Shown: positions 11,568 to 24,633, counted from the stretch's first letter. The stretch: 64,000 nt of DNA from Strigamia acuminata (GCA_949358305.1 OX442316.1:14880001-14944000); one strand, 5' to 3'. Numbers and translations are program-made. The notes: a model not told the origin generated them from the letters alone.

Positions 11568-14409
11568 TCACTTATTGTAATTTTTATATGTATCAAACTT
11601 CCAATTCTGTGTAGAAGCTTTATTGCATGGTGCGACCCACACGTGCATGTTTGTGGTCGAATTCAGCGAATCCAAACATCGTTGAGAGGCCACGTGAATG
11701 ATGTGCCCGTTCTAGAATTAATTAATTACCAAAAGTAGTAATTTATAAAATAATTGCATTTCTGTTTACCTGTTTCATTTCCCATTGCTGGTCGTCGTTA
11801 TCTGACGAGCACTGCGTCATTACCACTTTTTCCGCTTGTTTGAATTCCGACGAAACGGACGCGCAGCCAGCTTCTCGTCTTAATTCGTGTTTTGTACTGA
11901 ATGAAAAGAACTACACACAAATAAAATAAAATAAATATTTAAGTTTTAACCTTTTCAAACAAAAAAAAAAGGGCAAAAGTGTTACGAGACAGTTTTAGTG
12001 TGCTACATCACCGAATTACGCCGTTACTTCCCACAACCGGATGATTTTATTTCAAAATCATTTCATTTTACCTGAGAACTTTCCAACGACGGATGACAAA
12101 TGTAAATACCTAAAACATAATCATTATCTTCATCCATCTGCAGGAAATCCAGGCACAAATCGTGGCCATTCCTCACCTGAAAACAAATTTCAACGTAAAA
12201 CTAACAAATTAAAACAAAACTTCACAAAAAACACAAAAAAAAATGATGAAACCGGGTAACGTAGCACAATCCAACTGCCATTTCTAGACGATCCCTAAAT
12301 ACCTGACTTATAAGGGCCGTAGGATGACACGGATAAACACCGGGATTATATTTTGTTTTCGTTTCCTTTTGCAAGGTGTCAAGGCATAATTTTTTCTCAG
12401 GAGTCATTAACTGCTCGATAAAACATTATCAAACTAATTTAACCCCGACAAAACTGTTCAACGGGAGAGAAAGAAAAATGTATATTAATTGAATTTAGAA
12501 ATAATGACGTTACCCGTCCATAAGCTAAAGAATTCTCGTCCAAGATGAATTTTTCCGGCATGACGTTATCCAAATACCACTTGAAATCTCTGCATTGTAA
12601 TGCCTGTCTCAATGTTTTCCTCGTCGTCACGTCACCGTAATCAACAGTCTGAGGGAGAAATATAAATTAAGTTAATCGGTATCGGATTGATGGATTATTA
12701 TTATACTTTTAAATCAGGTCGGTATAAATAGAAAAGTCGTTTGTAATCGTCCATCCAGACTTCGGCCATGCGGACGGTGTTGATACCGTGAGTGTCCTTA
12801 TTCCCCGGAAACGTGTACGGGTGAAAAGAACGAAAAATGTGACCTACGCGCGAACACGGTATTGTTTCTAAGAATCCACCGCACATCCAAACCTAGAAAA
12901 ATACGTTTGAGTCGAATTTGTTGTGGAAAATTAATTTTTTAAAAAATTACTCTGAAGGACATTTCTAAATTCTCGCCGCCCCACACGTCCATTCCTTCAT
13001 CGTAGCCACCGATTTCCCAAAAATATTCCTTTTCCATCGCAAATAAACCTCCGGCCATCGTCGGGCTCCTGAATAATAATTTTAATTTGTTCATTTCGAT
13101 TTATGTTCGAAATTTTTCAATAATTTCTCACCTAGTTGGGGCTATGATGCTCCCACGTCTGTCTAATTCCTTTTGCGGAATATTTACCCAAGTGAAGTGC
13201 CCGGACCAAGTGAAACCTCCCACTTGGAAATAATCGTTTCCGCCCTTGTAATAACGCATGTCGTTGTCGTCGATCACTTCGATGATCGGCACTAATGCGA
13301 CTTTGCGGTTCTCCTTGATTCGGGCGAGCAACGGTTCCAACCTGTCAAATTCAATTAAATTCAATTAAATCTTAATTTTCTTTCGACGGAATAAAATATT
13401 GTATACCATCCGTCATTCACTTCGCAATGCGAATCGAGAAAAACAAGAACTTCGCCGGTCGCCGCCTCGGCGCCGGCTAATCGCGCCCGAATCAAGCCGA
13501 GTCGTTCCGGCGCTCGAATAATTCGCACTTTGCTGGATAATTTCATTTGCACGTATCGATCGAGTCTTTTCTTCATCTCAACTGAAATTTCAAAATTTTA
13601 TTTAAAAACAAAACCATTTTTTTAAAAAAAAAAAAAAATCTCAAAAAAATACCTCGATCACTAAAATCGTCTAATAAAATAATTTCGCGTATAAGATGAG
13701 CAGGCGTGCGGTTTATCACACTGTGAATCGTCCTTAAAAGAGGTGACCAAGCTTCATTCGTAAATATAATGATCACACTAGCATCTGGAAGCTCTTTGGA
13801 ATAATTTACAGCAAGACACCTGCAAGAAAAATGTTTAAAAAATGTTTAAAAAAATACATTTTCACAACGTTGATAAAATTACTCTTTATTCCTATTATCA
13901 GGAACAGATCTGGTGTAGGATATTTTATCACTAGCAATGATATTAAAAGCTTCTTTTTTCTTTAAAGTGTCCGCCAATATCTTCTCCGCGCCAGTTAGAG
14001 TCACCGGTTCTCCGTTTTCACCCAGACCAGGCACAATTTTTTTATTCATCGCTTCGATCTCTTCATCTAATAATTCCTCTTCCGTCGTTCTTGGTTGAGG
14101 CACTACGTTGTTTCTATTTACATTTATGAATTTTTGATCATCCGAAAGAGGCGTTTCGTCTGCTTCGGCCGGCGATTTCTGTTGATTTGCTTCAGATTCA
14201 ATTTGATTTTTGGCTTCTCCAGAAGTCGCCATTTGTTTGTCCGAGTACATTTCTTGGGGTTCCATTTGGCTAGGATCATTTTCTTTTGCGTTCAGGTTGC
14301 TTTTCATCCATAAAGCTACTAATAAAAGTCCAATTATGACTAGAGATGACCGAATTAAAATACTTCTTCGTCTTGGATGAATTAGTTTTAAAATTGTGCT
14401 CGGTATCAT
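11568..14409 (-). CDS. GALNT: Polypeptide N-acetylgalactosaminyltransferase
   Basis: Eleven exons on the minus strand: 14409-13883, 13819-13653, 13581-13407, 13341-13132, 13068-12951, 12892-12707, 12648-12514, 12410-12303, 12176-12072, 11910-11770, 11711-11568, giving 671 residues, in frame throughout. It is a type II Golgi protein: a short basic tail, a signal anchor around residues 18-36, a long acidic stem, a GT-A catalytic domain and a C-terminal ricin-type lectin domain. Seen: [20 protein letters not shown], the DxH metal motif in [12 protein letters not shown], the Gal/GalNAc-T motif [17 protein letters not shown] and RVGHIF. The lectin part has CLD repeats ([23 protein letters not shown]) and ends in QNWKFDTY. 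It starts mucin-type O-glycosylation by adding GalNAc to Ser/Thr. DSH rather than DAH hints at the GALNT11-like group, but I did not settle the subfamily. Confidence 0.93.
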
Positions 14410-15475
14410 TGTTTTTTTCTATTTCTCCAAGGTTCTAGTCGATATTATTCTGTCATTTTTCGTTTTCTTCCGTGTGATTCCTTTCATTAATAATTATTGC
14501 CTATCAAATCTGGCACAGTACTTCATTTTCAATCAACGTGGCACCTGTCCGCATATAACAAACTACTCCAGCTTTTGCCCTTTTATTATAATCACATTTT
14601 AAAACGGAAGTTGTTTTTTTATTTTATTTCTTTCTAGGATTTTTGCAATTTTTTATTTTAAAATCGGTGAGAAAAGAAAGATGGCTCCACCCTGCGATTG
14701 TTTTTGTTTAAAAACTCATCAAAACATGAAAACATTTCTTTTCACACTATAGTTACAACTCTAAATCGAGGGTTGGAAAATGTGCTAATAAATTATCCCG
14801 CACTTAAACAAAAAAGCATAAATAATGACGTCATTCCAAACGTTCTTCGGTTTAATTCCATCTTCCCGGAGTTGTTGATAAGACAGACCAGACTGTGTCC
14901 ACAAGCCGGCGATCTTCGTGCGATTATTTACATACCAAAAATATCACACATAAACATGGACCTAATTTTAAACAAACAGTTTGACTCACGAAACGACAAA
15001 ATAACACATTTCAATTTTCGATTTACCATTTCAAAAAAAGTCACAAACGGTGCCCATCCCTATCATGTGTCCCTCAAATTGTCATCGAGGACGCTGTCAA
15101 TCATTAATCGCTACCTGATAAAATATAATCGAGACCAAAATTACTTCACAGGTGCTCCCCATCAATGCCGACTGAACCAAGGTATCCCTTAAATCCGTGT
15201 TAAATCCGCTTAAATCACGCAGAATCACATTTTGACCTATAATTCAATTATGACTTATATATAGAAATTGTTATTATTGGCTGACTAATCGACACCTGAC
15301 ACAAATCCTGTTTAAGTAGCGGGAAAACCCGAGAAATTAGTGTATCACGAGACCCTGAGAAAGGCAAGTGTGGTAAGTAGTCGTTGGGTGAAGAGAGAAA
15401 GTTTATTTTGTATTATTTTTAAACGTTTAACGGGTAATGTTTGCAAATCGAAAGTAAAACTTGAAATCTCTAAAG
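14410..15475. promoter_or_regulatory. Divergent upstream region of GALNT and Nramp1
   Basis: About 1.07 kb between the GALNT start (minus) and the Nramp1 start (plus). It presumably holds both promoters and 5' UTRs. A long open frame across 14698-15192 has no family resemblance and no ATG at its head. No core promoter motif is convincing. Confidence 0.35.
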
Positions 15476-18070
15476 ATGGCCACAGAAAGAAGCCCACTTA
15501 TCAGCCAAGATAATCCGGCCATCCAACGATACGATTCCGAGTCCGAAGGAAACGAATATTCGGTAAACTAAAAATGAAATATAAAGTCAAATAATGAATT
15601 TTGTAATTTTTTTATTTTGTAATTTTTATTTTAGAGCTTTAAATTTAGTTTTCGACGCCTTCTCCATTTTATCGGACCGGGTTTTTTAGTCAGTATCGCG
15701 TATTTGGATCCCGGGAATATCGAAGCTGATTTGCAAAGTGGAACTTCTACACAATACAAAGTATTAGCGATTTTTTTTGCGTTGATTTTATTTTTATTTT
15801 TTTAATTTTTAAATTAATAATTTCAGTTATTATGGGTATTGTTATGGTCGACCGTTTTGGGTTTGCTAACCCAAAGAATAGCGGCGCGAATAGGAGTGGT
15901 CACAGGCTACCAAATGTCAGAACTGTGTTATAAAATCTACCCGTTTAAATCTCGTATTCTTTTATGGATCATGATGGAAATCGCCATCATTGGGTAATAA
16001 TTTTGAGATACAAAAATGAGTTTATTATGATTTAAAAAAAAAAATTATTGCAATTTCAGGTCAGATATCCAGGAAGTAATTGGCACTGCGATTGCATTTT
16101 ATATTATTTCAAACAAAACGCAAGTTTTCTTTCTGTTTCTTATCAGATAATTTATTGATTTATTTTATTTATTTTCTTGGGTTTTTCAGAATTCCACTTT
16201 ATGGCGGTGTGATAATAACCTTGGCTGACACATTAACATTTCTGCTGTTGGAGAATTACGGCCTTAAACGCCTGGAAATGTTTTTCGCTTTTCTCATCGC
16301 TATAATGGCCGGAACATTCGGTTTTGAAGTGATGGATTTTTTTTATTTTTCTGGGACTTGAATTAAAATTTTAAATCATTTTTGTTTGCATAATTTAACC
16401 AGTACGTGAAAGCAAAACCCGATCAGTTGTCTGTGATAAAAGGAATTTTTATTCCTTATTGCTCGGGATGTCAATCAGATGTTGCGTGGATCCAGGGAAT
16501 CGGAATAGTTGGATCGTGCATTATGCCGCACAACTTGTATCTTCATTCATCACTAGTCAAAGTAACGAAATTAAATCAAATGGACGTTATGACGCTCCAA
16601 TTGTGACGCCATTTTAAATATATTTCAGTCTCGCGATCTTGACAGACGGAAAAAAGGACAAATCAAAGAAGCAAATTTTTATAACTTAGTAGAGACTGGT
16701 TTCTCTTTGTTTGTTTCGTTTATCATTAATTTATTCGTTATCTCGGTGTTTGGAAAGGGATTATTCAACGTCAAAAATGATAAAGTGGTAATAAATTTCT
16801 TTTTTAAGTAAATAAACACTTATTTAATCACATTGTTTATTTATTTACAGTACGATATGTGTGCAGCGAGAAATATGACCGAAGGAATGGACCAATTTCC
16901 TGCAAGTGATATATTATTTTTAAAAAAATATATATATATTAATTAATGTTTTATAGGATAACGAAGATCTTGTAGATAACATGAACATTTATAGAGGCGT
17001 ATGCTGATTACTGATGTTTCTTGAACCGTAATTAATTTTTTTGTTGATTTAAAAGGGACTTTATCTCGGCTGCGCTTACGGAAGCGTGGCGATGTATATT
17101 TGGGCGGTCGGTATCTTGGCAGCGGGTCAAAGTTCTACAATGACGGGAACTTATTCGGGACAAGTAATCATGGAGGTACAAATTATCTTCAATTGGATAC
17201 TTGATAATTTTTTTTTAATAATTTTTTTTTCTGTTTGTTTATATTTATTATTTCTGTAGGGTTTTTTGAACTTACGCTGGAAAAAATGGAAGAGAGTTCT
17301 ATTTACTCGTTGCATGGCAATCATGCCCGCTTTGTTCATCGCTTTTTACGGCCAAATTCAAGATTTAAGCGGCTTGAACGATGCTATGAACATGTTGATG
17401 GCTATTCAGCTCCCGTTTGCACTCATCCCTGCATTAACTCTGACAAACTCGAAATACATCATGGGAGATTTTCGAAATGGCCTGTAATAATTTGGTAGTT
17501 ATTTGTTTTTAAAAAAAAACTTTACAAATAATAATTATTTTTTTAGCATCAGTAAAATTATTCTTTATTTACTCTCCATCGCAATTATAATTGCAAATTT
17601 TTACGTTCCGTACGTTTACGTGAAGGATAATTTGACTCACGAATGGTGGGTTTGGTTCCTCGTTGGAATAGTGGCCGTTTTATACTCAATTTTCGTATTG
17701 TATTTGGTAAATTAGTTGTGAAATTGAGTATTGGACATTTTTATTAACGTAATAATTTTTAATATTGCAGATTCTTTATCTATTCGCTGTGGAAGGAAAT
17801 GATAACAAGTTAACGAGACTAGTGGTGAGATTTTTCAAGTTCTAATAAAATTCTGCCACAAATTATTAAATTTAGAATTTAATTATTTTATTTTCAAGTT
17901 GAAACCCACCGAAGGTCTGTGGCATGATATTCGATCAGGACAGTAAGTTTCTTCCAATTTAAACGTAAAAAAATGTAATAAATGAACACATTTTATTGTA
18001 TATTTTCAGGCAAATCGAACATCTGCAGATCAAAGATGAAGAAACTCCGCCAAATACAATTTCTACATAA
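15476..18070 (+). CDS. Mvl: Nramp/Slc11 divalent metal transporter (malvolio-like), copy 1
   Basis: Exons: 15476-15562, 15635-15760, 15827-15993, 16060-16119, 16190-16328, 16403-16561, 16629-16787, 16851-16901, 16957-16998, 17056-17175, 17260-17483, 17547-17706, 17771-17824, 17899-17942, 18010-18070, giving 550 residues. It is a proton-coupled Mn/Fe(II) symporter with the expected twelve membrane segments. Seen: DPGN in TM1 ([15 protein letters not shown]), MPHN in TM6 ([14 protein letters not shown]) and the family signature [17 protein letters not shown] before TM8. Two introns need GC donors: 16120 (GCAAGT after AC) and 16902 (GCAAGT after CCT). The nearby GT sites break the frame. Both GC introns recur in copy 2. 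The N- and C-terminal tails differ most between copies. Gene symbol follows the insect name malvolio. Confidence 0.95.
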
Positions 18071-18437
18071 GTTTAGACAAAAAAAATATCGATATTTTAA
18101 TATTAAATATTCTATTTTGTACGCAATCTATAGAATAAAGTGAAATTGGTAATATAATAAACATTAAGTTTATGCTTTCATACTAAAAACACGGAAATAA
18201 ATTCCAAAATTCCTGTTAGGGGGTGTTGGTGTACTACAAGTTGGGGTTGGTATTTAAATTTAATCTGAATCAGAAAATGAATCATTAATAATCTTAATCC
18301 TGCCGAACACAGAACAGACCCGTGTTTTGCAAGGCTTTGGTGCTAGTCAGACTAGTTTCGTTCCTGTCACCTGTCATAAGCTTCAAGTAAAACCAAAGTT
18401 GCATTTATTTCAAGCCTTCACCCAACGAGCAAACAAA

Positions 18438-19288
18438 ATGAAATTAATGGAACTTAACATGACGTCTGCTGCTACTCATTCCGTCACCGTTGCTCCCATT
18501 CCGTATGATAATGGCCAAAACGACCTCATATATATTCTAATAGCATTAACTTTAGTTATGGTTATAGCTTACGTAAGTCTTTGTTGAAATTCGTGTTAGA
18601 TTTTTGTTTAACTTTTGTTTTCTTTTTAGATTATCGTTTATATGATCAAGTGTGTTCGCTGGATGTGCAAATTCTGCAGGAATTACAAAAAATTTGACAA
18701 ATTTGATTTGAAGGAATTTCGCAGAGGTAATAACGAAGGTAAAAAGGAAATTTAATGCGCATGGGAGTACGCAATATTTTATTGTTTTAAAAATATTTCA
18801 AAACGGCATGGAAGACATTTAACTTTGCCGCAGTTAATCAGTCAAAAGGAATCTTTTCCTGGACTTTCACGGCGTGTGATTGGTCAAGGCGGAATTTTCG
18901 GTTTTTTGATTGGCTGGTGATGACGTGTTGATAGTCTTGATTCTTGTTGTTCTGTATCTTATCTCGAATGAATGATTGTCAATTTTATTTAAAAAAATTT
19001 CCAGGTGATCTTTATACGATTTGTATTTTGTGCTACAAAGAATACGTGGAGAAAGACAAATTGCGAGTTCTGCCATGCTGTCACAGTAAGCAATAATTTT
19101 TATTATTAAGAGAAAATTGTATTTAATTAATTATTTTTTAAGCTTTTCATGACAAATGCGTACGAGGATATTTACTCTCAAAAAATGGACGATGCCCCAT
19201 CTGTTTGGAAGACGTTTTTAACTACAGGCCGTCTATTCGTGAGGAAATAGAGAAAAACAATTTTTATGGAAGCACGCTTGTTTATTAA
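18438..19288 (+). CDS. Small single-pass RING-H2 membrane protein, likely E3 ubiquitin ligase
   Basis: Exons 18438-18572, 18630-18738, 19005-19085 and 19143-19288 give 156 residues. One hydrophobic segment (about residues 31-52, LIYILIALTLVMVIAY onward) is followed by a basic, Cys-containing stretch and a C-terminal RING-H2 finger: CILC, then CCHTFHDKC, then CPIC. Size and layout resemble RNF24/RNF122-type ligases, which use an E2 at a membrane surface. The gene sits between the two Nramp copies on the same strand. A regulatory link to the transporters is possible, since vertebrate Nramp2 is known to be ubiquitinated, but here it is only a positional idea. ATG 18438 is the first good start; an upstream stretch in the same frame lacks an ATG. 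Confidence 0.82.
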
Positions 19289-19979
19289 TGTTTTATTTTT
19301 TTTTATCTGATTTTGTTGTTGTTGTTGTTTTAAATTGTAAAAGTCAATAAGAACAGATATTAAATGATTTATTTAAGCAGGAAAAACGTTTTTATAGTTT
19401 TGTTTATCCATTTAGTGCCGTGAGTTATCACTAGATGGTATTGGCGTCAATAACAATACCAGCAATGGCGATTTGAAATCGTGTGATTAAAAAACGAAGA
19501 AGTTATTGGTTATGACATAATTTTTATGGTACTAATTGCCGTACCAATAAAAAACGACGAATGTATCAACAATTTTCAAATATACTTTGAGGAAAGTAAT
19601 TAAAATTCTAGTGGCTATTGTCTTAAACGAAACATAAAGGCAAATCCAACGATGCGTGAATTTGAAAATTTTGAAATTTAAAAAACACAAATAAAAAAAA
19701 AATAAAATTTGCCAAAAGACGACAGAATATAATATTTATTGAGTTATTAAAACATAATAAAAGATTTTCTTCCAACAGTTAGAAGCAATATACAAAGCAA
19801 CACAAACATCGAGGAAGAAAAAAGGAAGAATCCCTCAACTGCAATTATGACTGGACGTAATAGTAATATAAAGGAAAAAAAAGTACTAAATCTTAATTAC
19901 GTAAATTTTAATTATGCAAATTAATTTCTATTCAATCCTATTGAGTTCGCAATCATTGCGGTAAAAATATCCGTTTACT
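19289..19979. other. Gene-free spacer before Nramp2
   Basis: AT-rich spacer with the RING gene 3' UTR and the Nramp2 5' region. No motif beyond simple A/T runs was recognised. Confidence 0.4.
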
Positions 19980-22900
19980 ATGGAAACTACAGAAGCAGCG
20001 GACAAAAAGAATGACAAATCGGTAACAGTAACTACAGAAGTTGATTCATCGGTAACGGCAAACAATTGCAATCGATTTCCAATTCGTAATTATTTTGTCA
20101 TCATTTCAGAGTTTTAAATTTAGTTTTCGACTTCTCCTCCATTTCATCGGACCAGGATTTTTAATCAGTATCGCGTATTTGGACCCGGGGAATATCGAGG
20201 CCGATTTACAAAGTGGAAATGCTACACAATACAAAGTATTAAATTTACGTTTTTTTACACTTTAAATTTATTTACTAAATTTTTTTATTTTTTTTTTATA
20301 AATCAGTTATTATGGGTGTTGTTTTGGTCGACCATTTTGGGTTTGCTTACCCAAAGGATGGCGATGAGAATTGGAGTCGTTACAGGCTACCAAATGTCAG
20401 AACTGTGTTATAAAATCTACCCGACTCTACCTCGTATTCTTTTATGGCTCATGATGGAAATCGCCATCATTGGGTAAATTTGATAATAGAAAACAAGTTG
20501 ATTATGATTTTTTTTAAATTTGGATTTCAATTTCAGGTCCGACATTCAGGAAGTAATTGGCACAGCAATTGCATTTTATCTTCTTTCGAGTAAAAAGCAA
20601 GTCGCTTCCTTTCTTCATCATTTTTATTATTATCGTGATTTACTGAATGTGTTTTTTCAGAATTCCCCTGTACGGCGGTGTGATTATAACTCTAGTTGAT
20701 ACATTAACATTTCTGTTATTGGAAAACTTTGGTCTTAAACGGCTAGAATTATTTTTTGCTTTTCTCATTTCCATAATGGCTGGCACGTTTGGTTATTTAG
20801 TAAATTTGATTCAAATCACAACCAGAGCCGGATTAAGGGGAAAAGAGGGTAAATGTTCCTGCCCTCCCCTCCTCGATTGTAAAGGGCCCTCTTTGCACAC
20901 GTCCAAAATGCATTTTTTTCAGATAAAAATGCATTAATTTTTACGTAAATACATTCATTTCAAATAAAAATAAATTTTTTAACCGGAAAATGCATTATTT
21001 TACTGAAAAATGCATTATTTTTACTGAAAAATGCATTATTTTTACTGAAAAATGCATTATTTTTACTGAAAAATGCATTATTTTTACTGAAAAATGCATT
21101 ATTTTTACTGAAAAATGCATTATTTTTACTGAAAAATGCATTATTTTTACTGAAAAATGCATTATTTTTACTGAAAAATGCATTATTTTTACTGAAAAAT
21201 GCATTATTTTTACTGAAAAATGCATTATTTTTACTGAAAAATAAAAATTTTCAGCTTACATTGAATTCATTTCACATAAAAATCCATTTTTCGCCTGCAA
21301 TAACGCATTATATTTGCTCAAAAATATTGTGAAGATGTCATTTCTGAATATTCATGGCAGAAACGAATTTCTGGTATGGGGCCCTTCTTACAGCCATTTT
21401 TGCTTTTGGTAATATGTCACGAGCAAAAATGTTTGTTTTGAAATGAAGAGGCCCTTCTCTTACGAGAACTGTCCACTGTTCAGTATCTGTTCCTGACTCA
21501 TGGGCCCTCTGTATCCTTTAAACCGGCCCTGATCAAACCGTTACATTTTATTAACTAAAAGAAAATATATTTCTAGTACATTAAAGCTCAACCTCATCAA
21601 GTGTTTGTGATTGAAGGAATTTTTATTCCTTATTGCGTTGACTGTAAAGCAGATGTTGCCTGGATTCAAGGAATTGGTATAGTCGGCTCGTGCATTATGC
21701 CGCATAACTTGTATCTCCATTCATCATTGGTCAAAGTAAACAAAAAATTGAATTTCTTTTAATCAAATAATGATTTCAAGTTTGCATATATGTTTTAGTC
21801 CCGTGATATTGACAGAAATCAAAAAGGACAGATAAAAGAAGCGAATTTTTATAATTTAGTGGAGACTGCTTTCTCTTTATTTATTTCGTTTATTATCAAT
21901 ATGTTCGTCATATCAGTGTTTGGAAAGGGTTTATACAACGTAACAAATCACAGTGTGGTAAGAAAATAGCAAAAATTAAAAGAAAAATTGTTATTGGCAC
22001 GAAAAGGTTGGCTTTACTGCGTTGCTTGTTGCAGAAACAACCCGCAGTGAAGCCTAACTGTATTAACTAGTTTATTGTCTTTTATTTTTGCAGTATGTTA
22101 TGTGCGACTCGAGAAATATGACGGACGGAATGGATGAATTTCCTGCAAGTTAAATCTTCATTTTTTTGCTGAATTTTTTCCGAATTTTTTTAATTTTTTA
22201 TTTATTTTATTATTTATTTTTAGAAAGATTACGACATTGTAGACGATATGAATATTTATAAAGGCGTAAGTTAAATATTAACCACACAATACACTGTTAA
22301 ACGACTTATTTTCAACGACAGGGCCTTTTCTTAGGCTGCGCCTACGGATTCATGGCGATGTACATTTGGGCGGTCGGTATCTTGGCAGCGGGTCAAAGTT
22401 CCACAATGACGGGAACTTATTCGGGTCAAGTAATCATGGAGGTAAAAATCATACACGAAATTTTTATGCTAATTTATTGTGTTTATTTATTATTTATTAA
22501 TTCTACAGGGTTTTTTGAACTTACACTGGAAAAAATGGAAAAGAGTTTTGTTTACTCGCAGCTTTGCAATCTTACCCGCTTTATTCATCGCCTTTTATGG
22601 CCAAATTCAAGATTTAAGCGGCTTGAACGATGCTATGAACATGTTGATGTCAATTCAGCTTCCATTTGCACTCATCCCTGCATTAACTCTGACCAATTCG
22701 AAATACATCATGGGAGATTTTCGAAATGGCCTGTAATAATTATTTTTCTTAAAAAAAACACATTCTGCTAAATAATTTTCTTTTTCAGCACCAATAAAAT
22801 TATTCTTTATTTACTTTCCATCGCGATTTTCATGGCAAACTTTTACGTTGTATACGTGTACGTAAGGGATAACCTGATCGACGATTGGTGGGTTTGGTTT

Positions 22901-23354
22901 TTGCTTTCAGTAATAGGCCTTTTGTACACACTATTCGTTATATATCTGGTAACTAAAAAGTCGGAAATATATTTTTACATCATCTAATTTTTTTGTTTGA
23001 ATTTATAGATTTTATACCTATTTGCTATGGAAGGACATATTAAGAAATTAGCCAAAACAATTGTACGTATAAGAACGGCTGATAGCTCTTTTAGTGGTTA
23101 ATTGAAATAATTATTTGATTTAAGTTGAAAAAACCAGTTGAAGGGGGCAGCGAGAACATTTGGAGCGATATTCAGGCAGGACTGTAAGTCACAACCCATT
23201 GAGTTTATATATTATAGTAATTTTTATTTAATTTGATTTCTGTTATGAATAAAGCCGAATCAAACTTCCACATGATGAAGGGGAGTCTGAAAGTAGCGTT
23301 GCAACTGTACAGATGATGATGTCTAATGAAAATATTGTATTTAAAAATTATTGA
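19980..23354 (+). CDS. Nramp/Slc11 divalent metal transporter, tandem copy 2
   Basis: Exons: 19980-20021, 20110-20235, 20307-20473, 20537-20596, 20661-20799, 21577-21735, 21799-21957, 22094-22144, 22224-22265, 22322-22441, 22509-22732, 22789-22948, 23009-23062, 23125-23183, 23255-23354, giving 553 residues. Exons 2-13 have exactly the same lengths and phases as copy 1, so this is a tandem duplicate. DPGN and MPHN transport motifs and the ILAAGQSS signature are intact, so it is probably functional. The same two GC donors occur (20597 and 22145). The first exon is shorter (14 codons) and the tail is rewritten. The intron after exon 5 (20800-21576) is enlarged by a transposon; otherwise introns are short. 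Differences lie mostly in loops (CVDCKAD for CSGCQSD). Confidence 0.95.
20823..21531. mobile_element. hAT-like non-autonomous element in Nramp2 intron
   Basis: Ends read CAGAGCCGGATTAAGG on the left and the reverse complement of CAGGGCCGGTTTAAAGG on the right. Flanking octamers ATCACAAC (20815-20822) and ATCAAACC (21532-21539) match at 6 of 8 positions, as expected for an old 8-bp hAT target duplication. The interior has no transposase and is largely a 21-bp tandem array. Copy 1 of Nramp has only a short intron at the same place. Confidence 0.7.
20987..21243. repeat. 21-bp minisatellite, about 12 units
   Basis: Near-perfect tandem copies of TGCATTATTTTTACTGAAAA(A), lying inside the hAT-like element. 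Because 21 is a multiple of 3, long open frames appear on both strands; they are artefacts and not genes. Confidence 0.95.
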
Positions 23355-24633
23355 ATAAAAAAAATTGAGCATAATTATTATTTGTGGTTTAATTATTAAT
23401 ACTTTCGCGTATTATTTGAAACGATGTCAAGCTTGACTAGGAATATGAATACATTTTAACCAGATATTCAGACTCGGACCAATCCTAATGTAGAAAATTG
23501 TAAAATTTGAAATTCCTATTACTCTTTCTACTTGTGTTGTACAGACGTATTGCAGCGCAGCTTTGATATTAATCCCAAGCACTGACTATAGTCTGCATCC
23601 ATTATCTTGATGCCAACTTCAAACACTAAATTCCATTTTTAGCACACGAAAACACATAATCACCAATTGTAATTTATACAAATGAAGGAATAAGTGCCAT
23701 TACCTGTTCTTATTGCCTGTTATTACCTGTTAAATTAACTCGGTGGATAAATTGTTGTGAAGAAAGCAGAAAATTATTACATTTTTTTTTACATTTTTAA
23801 TTTAAACCGATGAAATATGGATAGATTGATTGGCACGTAAGATCACTCGTCTTACAAGTTAGACGATGTAGCGATACGGGCAGTATTCCATACTGTATTG
23901 GTTTATTTGTTCGTCTCTAGATGGCGGTAGCGACCAGAGACAGTTTGTGATTGGAAAACGGTGGCGCCATCTATGTTTCAAAGTTGCTACTAATTGGGAG
24001 TCAAAATTCCTCTGCATGGTGATTATGCTTAGGAAAGGACCCGATTTATCGCCCATGAAAGGAATACAGTATTTGGTATATGTTTGTTTGGACTCACAGT
24101 TCAATTTCAACAGGTTTAGGCGATAAGTTCGGATACGGTTTTTTCGATTTATGGTCAAAAACCACGACAAATCATTCTTCTTCCCACAATCTAACGTTTC
24201 AGTGAAACAAGTGTTGCAACCTAGTGGAAAAAACCAGCTATGGTACGTAAAACACCGCTTCGGATCAAAGATAATAATCTTCGAGTGGTAAACGTGGGCG
24301 ACGGTTGCTGCGCGAACAAAGGCGAGACTATTTGGCAACTTTGAACTAATTAGTTCTTATTTAAACTGCAAACATGTTTTATTATAGTTGTAAATTACCC
24401 GACAAAATCTGACAAAATGTTAATAACAGGCCAGTAGACTCGGTAAGTAGATTTTGATTGATTGAACAAAAACCCGTAACACGAAATTCACATTTCCACA
24501 AACGTTTTGTTTCTGTTTGGTAATTAAGTTGAGTGGAAGAAGTGTTATGAATGTTTTGAATTGATTATTTTATTTACCGGGTTGTGTTAATTTTACAACC
24601 TTTTAACGTGTGCACTGATTTTGCTCGTTTCAT
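23355..24633. other. Gene-free spacer; its right part belongs to duplication copy A
   Basis: No supported exon. From about 24170 the sequence matches 37300 onward, including the stretch TTTCAGTGAAACAAGTGTTG, which marks one edge of the Toll-bearing duplication. This conserved edge could be promoter or 3' flank. Confidence 0.5.

Noticed and set aside
14698-15192. 164-codon plus-strand open frame upstream of Nramp1
   Set aside because: It lacks an ATG at its head, has AT-driven composition and no recognisable motif. It might be part of a 5' exon but there is no support.
16329-16402. Possible loss of the acceptor frame after exon 5 of Nramp1
   Set aside because: With donor GTGATG at 16329 the frame closes (GFE then YVKAK), and the exon length equals that of copy 2.
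20987-21243. Possible CRISPR array
   Set aside because: Units are contiguous with no spacers, the genome is eukaryotic and the repeat lies in a transposon. The same holds for the arrays at 55.5, 59.9 and 61.9 kb.
20990-21244. Long open frames on both strands with perfectly repeated peptide
   Set aside because: The frame exists only because the 21-bp repeat is divisible by 3 and lacks a stop.
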